Assembly: GCA_039654915.1 (NCBI GenBank)
Contig: CM077599.1
Span: forward strand, 13,084,501-13,148,500
DNA length: 64,000 bases
Direction of reading: 5' to 3'
Source: Aquilaria yunnanensis
Lineage: Eukaryota; Streptophyta; Magnoliopsida; Malvales; Thymelaeaceae
Shown: piece by piece, positions 8,400 to 20,214 of the stretch
Layout: each line of letters opens with the position of its first letter
Position numbering within the stretch: the first letter of the stretch is position 1
The notes under the pieces: model-generated
What the model was told of the DNA's origin: nothing
The model's input: only the letters and a program-made list of their open reading frames with translations
Databases searched by the model: none
Made by a program: the position numbers and the translations under genes

Positions 8400-11358
8400 G
8401 TATCATAGATATTTCTTATCTTTGATATCTCATCAGGCATGACATTGATCCAGTCCTTGATTATTGTCTGCTTTCGACGACAATATTTCTCGATATCCGC
8501 GCTTATCTTTGACCATAGCTATTTCTTATCTTGGATACCGCTAAGCTGGCGTCAATTCTGTCCATCAAGGTGTAGCCTCGATTATTGAATCGATTGCCAG
8601 GCTGTTGACAATATTGTCTACTTTATCTTTAAATTCCTGATGAGGCTAGGTCCAGCGTATTAACTGTGCATCTAATAATAGATTAGTAGGAGTTGATGTC
8701 ATTGAGATCTCAGCTTATACTGCTGTAGCTGTGCGGTGGATGTGCTTCCTATTTGATCCCTGTTATGTAAAAGCTATGTATGCATGATGTAAAATGCATG
8801 AATGTAATGTATGCGTAACTGATTGTATTCTTTTGTTTTTGTTTTTTTTTTTTTATGGATATAGTTCTTTATATCTTTGCTTTATTGGATCCTCTTTATA
8901 ATTGTCTTCTATCATTGAATCTCTTTATGCTTTCCAGCTGTTGTCCATTGTCTCGCTTTCCAGCTATTGTCCATTGTCTCGCTTTCCAGCTGTTGTCCAT
9001 TGTCTCAAAAGCCCAACTCTTTTCAAAATCCTCTTTCTTTGACTTGTTCTTTGAATTTTGGCCTCAATTTCTTTAAAGTTGGCCCGCCTCATAATTTATA
9101 TCTCTTTTGAATACTCATCCTTTGTCATGGATTTCATACTATCAGAGGCTTAACTTTCAATGTTTCATTGTCCCTTTTCTTGTGGCGTGTCGACACTTGT
9201 TTACCCCCATGTTACAGTCCGAATGATTGCTCTTCCTTAGACTCAGGTTCTGATCCATAAGACTTGCCCCCTTGTCTATTGAGCTTCTTTGTTGGCGGTA
9301 CTCCTCTTACGCTTCGTAGAGACTACTTTGCCCCCCTGAATATGGTGTTTATGTGGAAAGAGATATCATCTCGCCTTTGATTTAACAGAAGGTCGAGCAT
9401 TTCTAGACCTTTGTGATGGCACTTGATCGTAAATTTCTCTTACAAGAACCACATCTTATTAAAGAAAGACTCAAGCTATGTCCTCACTTTTAAGTCTACA
9501 TACATTAATGAATAATGGTTTGACCTTAAAGAAAAACTTTCATCAATTTGCAAAGCTTGACAAAGTAATTTACGGTCTTTGTTTTTAATTAAAATATCCT
9601 GCCATTCTTCCCTTTCCAACTCGAAGACATAAACTGTGCAAGGCAATAAGGTAGAAACATGATTTACAATAATAGCCTTTTAACTGACTGAGGATGATAT
9701 CGAGAGGTAAAAGTTAGGTGTGAGGAAAGTTAAGTTTGAATGTTTTTTTTTTGTGGCAGTCTTTTAGCTGAATGAGAATAATATTAAGAGGTAAATATTA
9801 GGTCTAAGTAAAGTTAAGTTTGAGTGGTGTGAAAGAAGGGTCTTTTAATACTACTCGTGAGCAGATTTGATTATGGTGAAAAACTCAATAGTGATGACTT
9901 CAAACTTGCCACCTTTTCTAGAAAGTTTGATCTCATCTGTTGCCCCCCAACTATCGTAATCTTTATGTACACTTGGGTTGAGGGTTGCTTTTGTCTTCTA
10001 AACCGTCTTTGCAGGTTTTCAGTCTAGAATCCATAGCTCACTTTTTTTGTTTTCTTTCTTTTGCTCTAACTTGAGCCTTTTTTTTTTTTGTTTTTTTTTG
10101 TTTCCCTTTTTTTTTTGTGAGCTATGGTGATGACATATTTGATAACTTTCTTGAAGTGAGATGACTCAAGTGGCCTTGCTTGCTCGTGTTTGTTCTCAGT
10201 TCTTTTTGGTTTTGAATTTTCCCTTGTTGGCTTTTTGATGGAAGGGATGAACTTTTTCCTTTTCGGAGTTTTTGTTACAGAGAACCGAGATCATAGCCTT
10301 CTTGAAATGAGATGATTCAAGTGGCCTTACTTGCTTGTGTTTGCTCTCAGTCTCTCTTTTTTTTTGTTTTGAATTTTCCCTTGTTGGTTTTTTGATGGAA
10401 GGGATGAACTTTTTCCTTTTTTTTTTTTTGGAATTTGTGTTATGGAGAACCGAGATCATAGCCTTCTTGAAGTGAGATGATTCAAGTGGCTTTAGTTGCT
10501 TGTGTTTGCTCTCTGTCTCTTTTTTTTGTTTTGGATTTTCCCTTTAATGGCTTTTGATGGAAGGGATGAACTTCTTTCCTTTGTTGGAATTTGTGTTGTG
10601 GAAAACTGAGAATCCTTTTTTTTTTTTTGTATTGAGCATTTGTGAGAATTGGGAGGCCACTGAAGTCATTTAATATGAGAGCTAACTTTTCTTGGAAGCT
10701 AACCCTGGACTTCTTGCAAGGATGTTGATAACCACTGTGAATTTTTTTTTAAGAGTTGGGGTGCAACATATGAAATCATTTTTGCTAGATTTAGTAGTAC
10801 TTTCCAGATCACCACTATCAAATCTCCCTTAACTTTTTATTTTCACCCACGAGTAGTATCATTTAGAAAGCAAAGTATGATGGCAATAATAGTTAGTGCA
10901 ATGGCAAAGATTGAGAGATAGAGGTAAAAATGAAATTTTTGGTAAAAAGTGTTAGAATGTGTAGGTGTAATAATTGAATTAAAAAGTGGTAGAATGCACA
11001 CATAACATCTTTTTGTTGGAGAACAAAAAGAATTACCGGTTGTCAAAAAGTAAAGTGTGATGACAATAATGGATAGTATAATGGCAAAGAGTGTAAAAAT
11101 GGAAAGTAGTAGAATGCACGCATTACATCTTTTTGTTGTACCAGAAAGAATACCAGGTGTCCATCTAACAAAGACTACACCCTAGATTCTGGACTAAATC
11201 TAGGAGATTTTTACTATTAGATTACTTTTGCAAGCTTTCAAAGATACAAGTTTATTCAGAGGATTCCCTGTCATTCGAAAATGTATGCGGACTGTTAGGT
11301 CAGATCTGACTTGGAGCCCTTCCAAAATCAATGTAATTCCAGCTCAAAATCTTCACTT
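8400..11358. other. Retroelement interior without coding signal; several local tandem duplications
   Basis: This is where pro-pol would be expected, yet no protease, RT, RNase H or integrase motif is seen in any frame. It holds short tandem repeats: a 26-bp unit three times (8930-9008, GCTTTCCAGCTGTTGTCCAT), an 85-bp unit twice (9660-9830), a 150-165 bp unit three times with T-rich tracts (10140-10620) and a diverged pair (10855-11160). Poly-T runs occur around 10075-10110 and 10610. Confidence 0.6.
10140..10620. repeat. Tandem repeat, 150-165 bp unit, three copies
   Basis: Each unit contains CTTCTTGAAATGAGATGATTCAAG, a CTCAGTCTCTTTTTT tract and TTTGATGGAAGGGATGAACTT. Unit starts are near 10146, 10298 and 10461. 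It lies inside the LTR element between gag and the accessory cassettes. Confidence 0.75.
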
Positions 11359-11498
11359 TCAATTACCAATCACATCGGGCCTAGCAGCTTGACCTCGGTT
11401 TTGTTTGATTTGTAGAGGAATGGCCTTGGGACTTGACGGCTTAAGAGTAGGTTTTGAGATTGGTATAGCATTGACTTCTTGTTCTTTAATGATCACAT

Positions 11499-13250
11499 TC
11501 ACATCATCATAAAAACGATAAGTTGGGATGAGTCTATGAGTCTTTGCAGATTTTTACGGAATTCTGAGCATTCTTGGATAGAATGACTCTTACTGTCATG
11601 AAAGTTGCACCATTCCTCATCTTCAACTTCTTCATGTCCAAAAGAAGGCTTTCCCATGATAATCCCTTCTTTCACAAGGCATGAATATACATGCTTAAGA
11701 GGGGTTATGATATCATTGACTGACTTTTTCATCAGCCGGTGTTCTTCTATCATATTGACTGGTTTTTCTTGATGAGGCGGCAATGGATTGTGAGTGACGT
11801 TCGGTTCATCGGAAAAGTCCAACCACTTTGATTCGATTAATTGTTGGACTATACGTTTCAATGCTGTGCAATTTTCCAAGCCATGGCCTGGAACACCATC
11901 ATGATATGGGCAAGTTATGTTGGGGTCATACCACGTTGGATATGGGGGTCCAAATGGATTTGTAGGAATTGGACGGATAAGTTGACTTTCTATGAGTTTT
12001 GGATACAACTCAGTGTAAGTCATGGGAATTGGTGGAAAAACTTCTTTTGGTCTTCGTGTGGGTACTGGAGGAGTCGGAACAGGTGGCCGTAATTGATTAG
12101 GCCTGTTGAGAGGATAATTGTTGGGCCTATTGGGAGGATAATCATTAGGCCTATTGGAAGGATAATCATTGGGCATATTGGGAGGATAGTTATTGGGCCT
12201 ATTGGTAGGATAATAATTGGGCCTTTTGGCAGAATAGGATAGGCGAGGACCGGTAGCCACAGTACCTACGAGGGGAATCCCTCTTTCGCGTCCTATTTGT
12301 TGTACTTCTTCATCTTTTGTTCTGGATGGTCCTTCTCTTTTCATAGGATCACTAAAAGACTCAGCAATCTTCCCAGTCCTAATCCCATGCTCGATCCTTT
12401 CTCCAGACATGACAACATCGGAGAAATTAGTTGCCGAATTGCCAATGAGTTTGTCATAATATGGGTATTTCAGTGTCTGGACAAACAAAGTGACCATTTC
12501 TTTTTCTGTCATGGGTGGCTGAACTTGTGCAGCTAAGTCCCTCCACCGTTGGGCATATTCCTTGAAAGTTTCTGGCTTTTTCTTCTCCATGTTTTGGAGA
12601 GTTTGGCGATCCGGAGCCAAGTCCATAACATGTTTATAGTTGCCGATAAAGGCCTGAGCAAGGTCATTCCAAGTTTTGATGTTTCTTGGTCCTTGACTTA
12701 GATACCACTGCAATGCTGATTTTGTGAGACTTTCCTGAAAAAGTGCAATCCACACCTTTTCATCTTTTGTGAGTGGTTGTAGTCTTCTTAGGAACAGTGT
12801 GATGTGAGTGATGGGATCACTCGTTCCGTCGTATTTTACGAAATCCGGTACTTTAAAGTCCGAAGGGATTATGACGTCTGGCACTAAGCAGAGGTCATCC
12901 ACTGAGAGAGATCCGAATATATTACCTCCTTCAATGGCTCGCAGTCTCTTCTCTATTGTTTCGATTTTTTGAGATTCTCCTTCTTCCTTTGGTGGTGTCT
13001 TCTTCTCTTCATACACAGTGTCTTGTTTCAGGTGAACACTAGCAGACTGTCCTGGTTCCTGAAACAGGTTTTCTTGGACTGAGACTCGTTGCGGAGTGAA
13101 TCTCGGAGGATAAGTGGGATCTTGTGCTTCTTTGATGGGAACTTGAGTTACTTTCTCCTTGATTAGTTCCATGAATTGTCTCATCTGTTCTGCCATACCT
13201 TCTATCTTGGACTTCATCTCTATAAGACGTCCTTCGGCTTGTTCTGCCAT
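11499..13250 (-). CDS. gag: Gag polyprotein of the Tat-type LTR element
   Basis: Gag packages the RNA into virus-like particles in the cytoplasm. The 583-residue ORF starts with a short coiled-coil-like segment (residues 1-35), then a retrotransposon gag domain at about 130-285 (FVKYDGTSDPITHITLFLRR, WNDLAQAFIGNYKH, FKEYAQRWRDLA). A proline/asparagine repeat (RPNxYPxN, six units) lies near 345-385. Two Cys-x-x-His-type knuckles, CPYHDGVPGH...C near 446 and CNFHDSKSHSIQEC near 541, are typical of Tat/Athila gag. The ORF ends at a TGA after MMM; one base fewer in a T run just before it seems to have shifted the frame, since the adjacent frame continues for about 45 residues to 11359 with the expected style. 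No protease follows. Confidence 0.9.
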   Translation of the reverse strand: MAEQAEGRLIEMKSKIEGMAEQMRQFMELIKEKVTQVPIKEAQDPTYPPRFTPQRVSVQENLFQEPGQSASVHLKQDTVYEEKKTPPKEEGESQKIETIEKRLRAIEGGNIFGSLSVDDLCLVPDVIIPSDFKVPDFVKYDGTSDPITHITLFLRRLQPLTKDEKVWIALFQESLTKSALQWYLSQGPRNIKTWNDLAQAFIGNYKHVMDLAPDRQTLQNMEKKKPETFKEYAQRWRDLAAQVQPPMTEKEMVTLFVQTLKYPYYDKLIGNSATNFSDVVMSGERIEHGIRTGKIAESFSDPMKREGPSRTKDEEVQQIGRERGIPLVGTVATGPRLSYSAKRPNYYPTNRPNNYPPNMPNDYPSNRPNDYPPNRPNNYPLNRPNQLRPPVPTPPVPTRRPKEVFPPIPMTYTELYPKLIESQLIRPIPTNPFGPPYPTWYDPNITCPYHDGVPGHGLENCTALKRIVQQLIESKWLDFSDEPNVTHNPLPPHQEKPVNMIEEHRLMKKSVNDIITPLKHVYSCLVKEGIIMGKPSFGHEEVEDEEWCNFHDSKSHSIQECSEFRKNLQRLIDSSQLIVFMMM

Positions 13251-13319
13251 TAATCTTGTTTGAAGCCGAGTTGAATATCGGTGTTGAGGTCCAATTTTAC
13301 CTTTTTAAAGGAATATTTA

Positions 13320-13680
13320 TTTTATTAGATTCTATGCGTATATGATTGATGTGATGGATGCATGCAATGAGATTATGTTTTTATCAAAATTAATATGCAC
13401 GTGATTGATGTAATGGAATGCATGCAATGAGATTATTTTTATCAGATTTTATATGCGTGTGATTGATGTAATGGATGCATGCAATATAAAGTGAGATTAT
13501 GTTTTTATCAGACTTTATATGCACGTGATTAATGTAATGGAATGCATGCAATGAGATTATTTTTATCAGATTTTATATGCATGTGATTAATGTAATGGAA
13601 TGCATGCAATGAGATTATTTTTATCAGACTTTATATGCACGTGATTAATGTAATGGAATGCATGCAATGAGTGAGTTTGC
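13320..13680. repeat. Tandem repeat of about 57 bp in the element's 5' leader
   Basis: Five to six units share GTGATTGATGTAATGGAATG, CATGCAATGAGATTATTTTT and ATCAGATTTTATATGC. They lie between the 5' LTR and gag, in the likely packaging and leader region of the element RNA. Confidence 0.8.
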
Positions 13681-14395
13681 TTATCCAATATCATGGAACT
13701 TCAAGACTTTTAGTTGTCATTATAAAGACCAAAAAGTTAGCAAAGTTTAATGCATGGTTTTGATGTATGAAGAGTAATTGCACAAAATAGAAGTACAAGA
13801 AAAGAAAGATAAGGTTATTAATAAGTTAAATAACAATTAACAACTCATGAACTATTATGGATAAACAAGTTAAAACCATACGTAGAAAAGTGTAGAGTAA
13901 CAACACAGCATAACAAGGATATGCTTATGGCGTTGGTAAAATGGTAGAAATTCTATGGTCAGTTCTATGGTTAAGTGGGGAGTTCTATATGCATAAGGTG
14001 GTTTATCAAACAGGCAAGGGATAGTTCCCGAATCCCGTCACTAAATCATAGTGACGGCCCGATTCCTTACTCTCTAGGGTTAATGTAAGGAATGGATTAA
14101 TTCGAGTCGTAGCTTTTCGTGGGCCCATGCAGAGACTAACCGTCTCAGAAGGCAATACACTACTTTGCTACTTTGAAACCGGTGAAGGCTTGGAGACCAT
14201 GGCCTCTCAAGGACAACAACACCAATTCCGCTTAGAAAGAACGTGTTCGATTTGAAGAAGCTCGGGTATAGAGCTTCATATTGTGAATGCATTATGCATG
14301 TTTACCTAAGTAAATATAACATATAAATCCACATAAATATAAGCAAAGCAAATCAAAATAAATCAACTTGTAGGCTCGACTCACTAACGTCGACA
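13681..14395. other. 5' untranslated region of the LTR element
   Basis: This lies between the primer site and the leader tandem repeats. No coding signal was recognised. The short minus-strand ORF at 14080-14292 has no recognised similarity. Confidence 0.5.
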
Positions 14396-14413
14396 TCCCC
14401 AGTGGAGTCGCCA
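14396..14413 (-). other. Primer binding site (tRNA-Arg-type, inferred)
   Basis: The minus strand reads TGGCGACTCCACTGGGGA three bases after the LTR end (CCACA at 14421-14417). A primer site starts with TGG, the complement of the tRNA CCA end, and this sequence is typical of Ogre/Tat elements, which are reported to use tRNA-Arg. The tRNA identity is from memory of the family. Confidence 0.75.
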
Positions 14414-14416
14414 AGC

Positions 14417-17400
14417 TGTGGCAACGTCGAGGTCTTCTGGAGTCGCCACCAATCTGTTTCACCTAAGTCGATTGGACACCTTAAAATTGGTCTGCGAGAG
14501 TTCGGGGATCGGGAGTACGGTTACGCTAAAATAATATTGTTATAGCGCCCAAAATTGGCACCTTAATTGATTTTAATTTTGTTTTACTTTGCTTTTAAAA
14601 ATTTTCAGTTAATTTAGATATTTTAACTGAATTAGTCGAAAATGTTGATTTTGGTAATTAATTCGGGTAAAATTTTATACTTCCGAACCATGGACTCTGC
14701 CGAGTCATTTGGACACGGAAGATTTTGATTCCGAACCATGGACTCTGCCGAGTCATTTGGACACGGAATTTGGTGAAATTTTAAATAATTTTATCCATAT
14801 ATGGATTTTTATTTTTTTATTTAATTTATATAGTTTTTTTTTAAAAAAAGGTTGATATTTCCAAACCGTAGATCCTGCCGGATTATCCGGATATGGAAAT
14901 TAATTTAAAGTTAATTATTTAATTATTATTTTATGGAATTAATTATTAGTTTAACTTATAAGTCTTTTTTATTAAATTTGTTAATGATTTTAAAAAAAAT
15001 CTTTCTTTTTTATATCTTATTATTCTTTTCTTTCTTTTCTTTTCTTTTCTTTATCTTTTTGATTTTTATCTTTCTCTTATCTTTCTTTTCTTTTTCTTAT
15101 CTGATTTTTCTTGTTTAATGAAGGATATTTATTATTTAAAGAATTACTCAATTTATAAAAGAATTAAAAAAAAATAATTAATTTTTTTTTTAATAAGAAG
15201 TTAATTTAAAGGAATCAAAGAGTTTAAAAATAAAAATCTTTGATCATGGTACGGGGCGTTGTTACTCAGCCAGACCCTCTTCACCAGGTGAAGCAGCTTA
15301 AAAGCGGGCACGAGACAGTTTCCAGCCAATATACCATGAACTAAAAATTTTTTTTTTTTTGACTTAACAACATGGTTCAGATTTATTTTACATATATATT
15401 TTTTTATGGCTAATTTCTTTAAATGAAATGAGTTTAACCATAAAATAAAGAAAAATTAAATAACAATAAATAAAGTGGAGGTTTTCTTCTTTTTTTATTT
15501 TATTTTTTTTTTGTTATTTTTTGAAATCATTTGACTAAGATTTTTATAAAGGAAACAAAAAGTTATATCTTTTCATTATTTTAAAAGAAATAAGTAAAAT
15601 ATTACTGAATAAAATATTATCCTAAAATTTTTATTCTTTTTATTCTTTTTATTAATAAAGAAAGCTAAAAATTATATTTTATTATTTTAAAAGAAATAAA
15701 TAAAATATTACTGAAAAATATTAACCAAAAAATTTACTCTTTTTATTAATAAAGAAAACTAAAAAGTTATATTATAAAAATAAGTAAAATATTACTGAAA
15801 AATATTAACCCAAAAATTTTACTCTTTTTATTCTTTTTTATTAATAAAGAAAACTAAAAAGTTATATTTTATTATTTTAATAAATAATTAATATATTAGT
15901 CCCAAAATTTTATTTTTAATAAAGAAAAGTTTATTTATATACTTTATTTAAAAATATTTCCAAGCCATGGATCCTGGCGAATCATTTGGTCATGGATTTT
16001 TAATTTTTGTTAAATTTTAATTATTTAATTAATTACTAATTTTAATTATAATTTTATTGGATTTTTCTTGAATTTTTTATTTTAAAGATATGTTTAAAAA
16101 GAATTGATTTGTATATTTTTTTAGAATTATTTAATTATTTCTATTTATTAATTTTAACAAAAAGGAATAAAAAGTCAACTTTGTTATTTTTAAAGAAATA
16201 ATAAAAAATAAAAATAATTGGCTTTTAAAAATGATTTTTTATTAGCCTTAATAATTAATTACAAAATAACCTTCTTTTAATTTTCATTTATTTATTTATT
16301 AGTAAAGGGTAAAGGTGAATCAAATAAAATAAAGTGAGGCTTTTTGGCCATCCACTTTAAAAATAAATAATAATAAAGGTTAGCAAAGTTGATTAAATTA
16401 ATTAACAACAATAATAAAAATTAGCCAAGTTTAATTAATTGTTAACAACAATAATAAAAAGTTAGTCAAGTTAATTAATTAACAACAATAATAAAAAGTT
16501 AGCCAAGTTAATTAATTAATAACAATAATAAAAGTTAGCCAAATTAATTAATTGTTAATTAACCAAATTAATTAAATTAATTAATTAACAACAATAATAA
16601 AAAGTTAGAAGTTAATTAATTAACAACAATAATAAAAGTTAGCCAAATTAATTAATTTTTAATTAACCAAGTTAATTAAATTAATTAATTAATTACAATA
16701 ATAAAAAGTTAGTCAAGTTAATTAATTAACAACAATAATAAAAGTTAGCCAAATTAATTAATTGTTAATTAACCAAGTTAATTAAATTAATTAATTAACA
16801 ACAATAATAAAAGTTAGACAATTTAATTAATTATTAACAACAATAATAATAAAGGTTAGTAAAAATTAGCAAGTTAGTTGTTAGTTGTTAATAACAACAA
16901 AAAAAGAAAAAGGTTAGTAATAATAACAATAATGAACAAATAAATAAACAAGTAAAAAAAAAATAAAAGAGTTAATTAATTAATTTTCTGCAAAGACAAA
17001 ATAAAAAGGTTAGTGACTTAATAGAAAGAAATTGAAAAGATGATGGGTGAAATAGGGGTTTACCCTTTTGAATTAAAATTTTGAATTCCTGGGAAACGAA
17101 AACGATGACGCGGCCAGGGGCAGGGGGCGACGGCGTGGGGCGCGGGCGGCGGCAGGAGCGGCGAGGGGAGGGCACGGCGGTGGCGAACGGCGTAGGGCGG
17201 CGGCGGCGGGCGGCGAGGGGCACGGCAGAGAGAGAGAGAGAGGGAACAGCAGTGAAAAAAAAAAATTTGGCTTTCTGGGGAAGAAGGGAAGAGGGCTGGG
17301 GCTAAGGGCTGTAATTTTCTCTTTTTTAGAAACGGAGCTCTAAGTTTTTTTGCTATTTTTTTCTGTATTCAGTACTAAATTTGGAGGCCTATTTATAGAG

Positions 17401-17880
17401 GAAGTTTGGCCGAACTGTTGATGGATAAATTAATAAAAAATTTCAAACTTATCTTTTAAATTGGTAAAATGACAATTTCAGTCCTTTACGTCTCTCAGCC
17501 TCTGGATAAGTTCCTGAAGCTTCTGATTTTGACAATTTTGTCGTTTTCTGTCAATTTGGGCCAGAAACGTCGGTCGACCCAAAAATTCATGTGACAAACT
17601 ACCAAATGCTCCTGGAACTTTCAGAATTTGTCAATTTTTCCCCGAAACTTCTTAATTTTGTCATTTTTACCTCAAACTTTTAAATTTTGCCATTTTTTGG
17701 AGTTTTCTTTTTTTCTTTCAAATACACACATATATCATTTTAAATCAAATATTCACAAAACAAAAATGTATTTTAAACTAATTAAAATTTTTAGTAATAA
17801 TAATAATAATAAAAATAATAATTTTTTTTATTTAATTTCTTTTAAAATTTTTTATGGTCGGACGAAATTGGGTGTCAACA
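14417..17880 (-). repeat. 5' LTR, complete, 3464 bp
   Basis: It begins TGTTGACACC at 17880 and ends CCACA at 14417, giving TG...CA ends. Features inside are a TATA box at 17390-17397, a GC-rich island at about 17105-17225, an array of about 38-bp units rich in TTAATTAATTAACAACAATAAT (16380-16850) and two copies of ACCATGGACTCTGCCGAGTC (14690-14770). Only U3 (about 500 bases) lies upstream of the TATA box, so R-U5 is unusually long. Confidence 0.85.
17390..17397 (-). promoter_or_regulatory. TATA box of the 5' LTR promoter
   Basis: CTCTATAAATAGGCC on the minus strand, about 485 bases into the LTR. The same box occurs at the matching place in the other LTR. Transcription would start near 17360 and run toward gag. 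Confidence 0.6.
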
Positions 17881-18376
17881 GAGAAGAATGGTAGCAACTA
17901 TTGAGAGGCAAAAAGTAAAATTTGGAGAGCATGACGATAAGAGAAAAGCAAGATTTCAAGGGCAAGATTGAAGAAATTCAACTCGGCACTTGAAGATCCA
18001 ATTTTTTCAGTGGAGTATTCTTTTTCTTCTTTTTCTTCTTTTTTTTTTTCAATTTCTTTTTTATGTCAAAATTGTGGATGATTATTTTGAAAGTTTCTTT
18101 CATGATTTTCCGTAGCTAAATTTGTTTGCTCTCTTAGGAGACATAAGAATTTTGTTGATGTTTTAATGCATATTTAATTTTTATCTTTCATTGTCATTTG
18201 TTTCTTGTTGATTTTCTCTTATGATTAACGAAAACTCTATGGCTAGGGTTTTATTTCTTGATACAAGTTCATATTTAAAAAAAGAAAAGAGAAAATTGAC
18301 TAGATCAACTTGACGATCAAAGGATCCCAAGCATCTAAGAAGCTAAATAGACGAAATTGGGCTTAAAATCACATAC

Positions 18377-18436
<60 letters not shown>

Positions 18437-18602
18437 GTATGTATAGACACACATGCATATAAGAAACAGTACTTTAAGACACAAGAACGAAGGAGAAAGC
18501 TCCAAGACATAGCAGCAGACAGAGATGAATGCTAACTGCTAGGGCATGACGTTATTACACTGCATCTGGGGGATATTATTATTATTATTATTATGATCAT
18601 CA
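17881..18602. other. Flank between the retroelement and the beta-glucosidase 3' end, with AT microsatellite
   Basis: The first five bases after the LTR (GAGAA) would be one copy of the target duplication; the other is outside the window. A dinucleotide AT run and an ATGT run fill 18377-18443, and an ATT run lies at 18576-18592. Part of this stretch must be the 3' UTR of the beta-glucosidase gene. No other gene is seen. Confidence 0.6.
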
Positions 18603-20169
18603 TCACTTTACTAGTGCTTGATCCAATACTTCGTTGAGGACATCAACATGGGTGAGAAGGTGGCGGTCCAAAACTGGGTTAAGGAAACGGTTGAACCAGA
18701 GTGCAGAGTGCTTGTAGTGGCGAGTCAAATTATTTTTGTAATCAACAAAGATGATGCCCATCCGTGGTTTATATCCACTTGACCATTCCAAGTTGTCCAT
18801 CAGTGACCACACAAAGAACCCTTTCACGTTCACCCCATCCACTCTGCATGGGCCCATCCAAAAATTCAAGTAAGTCAATCACTATTGATCAATTAATTAA
18901 ATTAGCAACATTGTCTACTTTTACATTACCTGATTGAATTTAATACTTGTTGAAGATGATTTCTATAAAATGCTATTCTTCTGGTATCAAAATTGGTTAT
19001 ACTGTCTGAAACACCTGAAAATTAACCCAAATTAAATTTTCAAATTGATTAAGCAGACATGCACGCTTTCTCATCATGGCTAGTGATTAAATAATTAAAT
19101 ATATAGCGGGATTAAGTGCATGCATGCACACACACATATGTATGTATATTTTGTACGCACCAAACTTACCATTTTCTGTGATGTAAATTGCTGGATTCTG
19201 ATACTTGCTCATTGTGTAGTTCAGGAGATATCTAATTCCTTCAGGATATGCAGAATATATTGTTGTCTGCATCACCAAATTTCATCTTCTTGTTAGTTAA
19301 AATATATATGATCTAAAATTGGTCAATTCTTCTACACACACATATATGATGTGTCCACATATTATGGAAAAATATGTAATATATATTAATTAGCTAGGTT
19401 TGAATTTCTTGGATGTATAAATTGTTCCACTGTAACCCCCAAAAAAAACCCCCCTTTTATTGAGAAATTAAAAACGATGTATTTTAATTAGGATAAAATT
19501 TTATCCACCAATGGTGCCAGGTGTTTTTTCCTTCACCACCGCATTACCATGAAAATAACTCTATAGTTGTTATTAAAAAACTACTTATCAATTTGATGAG
19601 ATCTTTAGTTAATTTTAAGATTAGTTTTAAAATAAGGTGCCAAAGAAAGAGAGAGAAAAAAAAAACTATACATGGTGATATGTGGAATGTTTATCCCTGT
19701 CATTACTTACCCATTCTCCAAGACCAGCAGGATTACTGCCATACATTGTCCCTATGAATCAAAAGAAAAATTCATTTGTATATAATATATAATATTTCAA
19801 ATATGGCTACGGAAAATCTATATGTATATATAGATCACTGTATATTTTTTTTTTTTAAGAAATGAAAATTACCATTCCAAGAAACATTGTAGTCATTGAA
19901 ATAGTTGAGACAGTTTGGGTCATAGATGCTTGGTTCTGGAATGGCGTAAGCTGATCCATAATAGTTTAGGCCAACAAAATCAAAAGATCGGATGAGGAGG
20001 TACTTTTCTTCTTCACTGAACTCAGGTAATCGGTTGCCCAGGCTCTTTCGCATTGAGTCGGGATATTTTCCATACGTTAAGGGACTTAAATGCCTACATA
20101 CAAATTAATTAATTAATTAATTAATTACTTAATTAATAATAATAATAATAGTAAATACTGATTAGGCTG

Positions 20170-20214
<45 letters not shown>

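Larger units (their letters stand above)
1..17880 (-). mobile_element. Non-autonomous Tat/Ogre-type LTR retrotransposon with accessory cassettes (left end outside window)
   Basis: The stretch 1-2983 is repeated almost identically at 14917-17880, so these are the two LTRs. On the minus strand the right LTR starts TGTTGACACC at 17880 and is followed by a primer site at 14413-14396, gag at 13250-11499, accessory ORFs at 8268-4974, tandem repeats, and a purine tract directly before the second TGTTGACACC at 2983. All parts agree on minus-strand orientation. No protease, reverse transcriptase, RNase H or integrase motif is seen, so mobility would need enzymes in trans. The Tat/Ogre assignment rests on the TGTTGACACC start, the TGGCGACTCC primer site and the gag style; it is an inference. 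By eye about 20 substitutions separate the LTRs over 2.96 kb, so the insertion is recent. The left target duplication lies outside the window. Confidence 0.9.

Noticed and set aside
11841..12536. Plus-strand ORFs opposite gag
   Set aside because: They are shadows of the gag reading frame.
14539..14560. TGTTATAGCGCCC as a possible LTR start, with the element read on the plus strand
   Set aside because: Gag, purine tract, primer site and the TGTTGACACC start all agree on the minus strand, with the LTR ending at 14417.
18377..18443. AT/ATGT runs as a possible origin or regulatory element
   Set aside because: Plain microsatellites in a gene-flanking region, repeated in several introns nearby.
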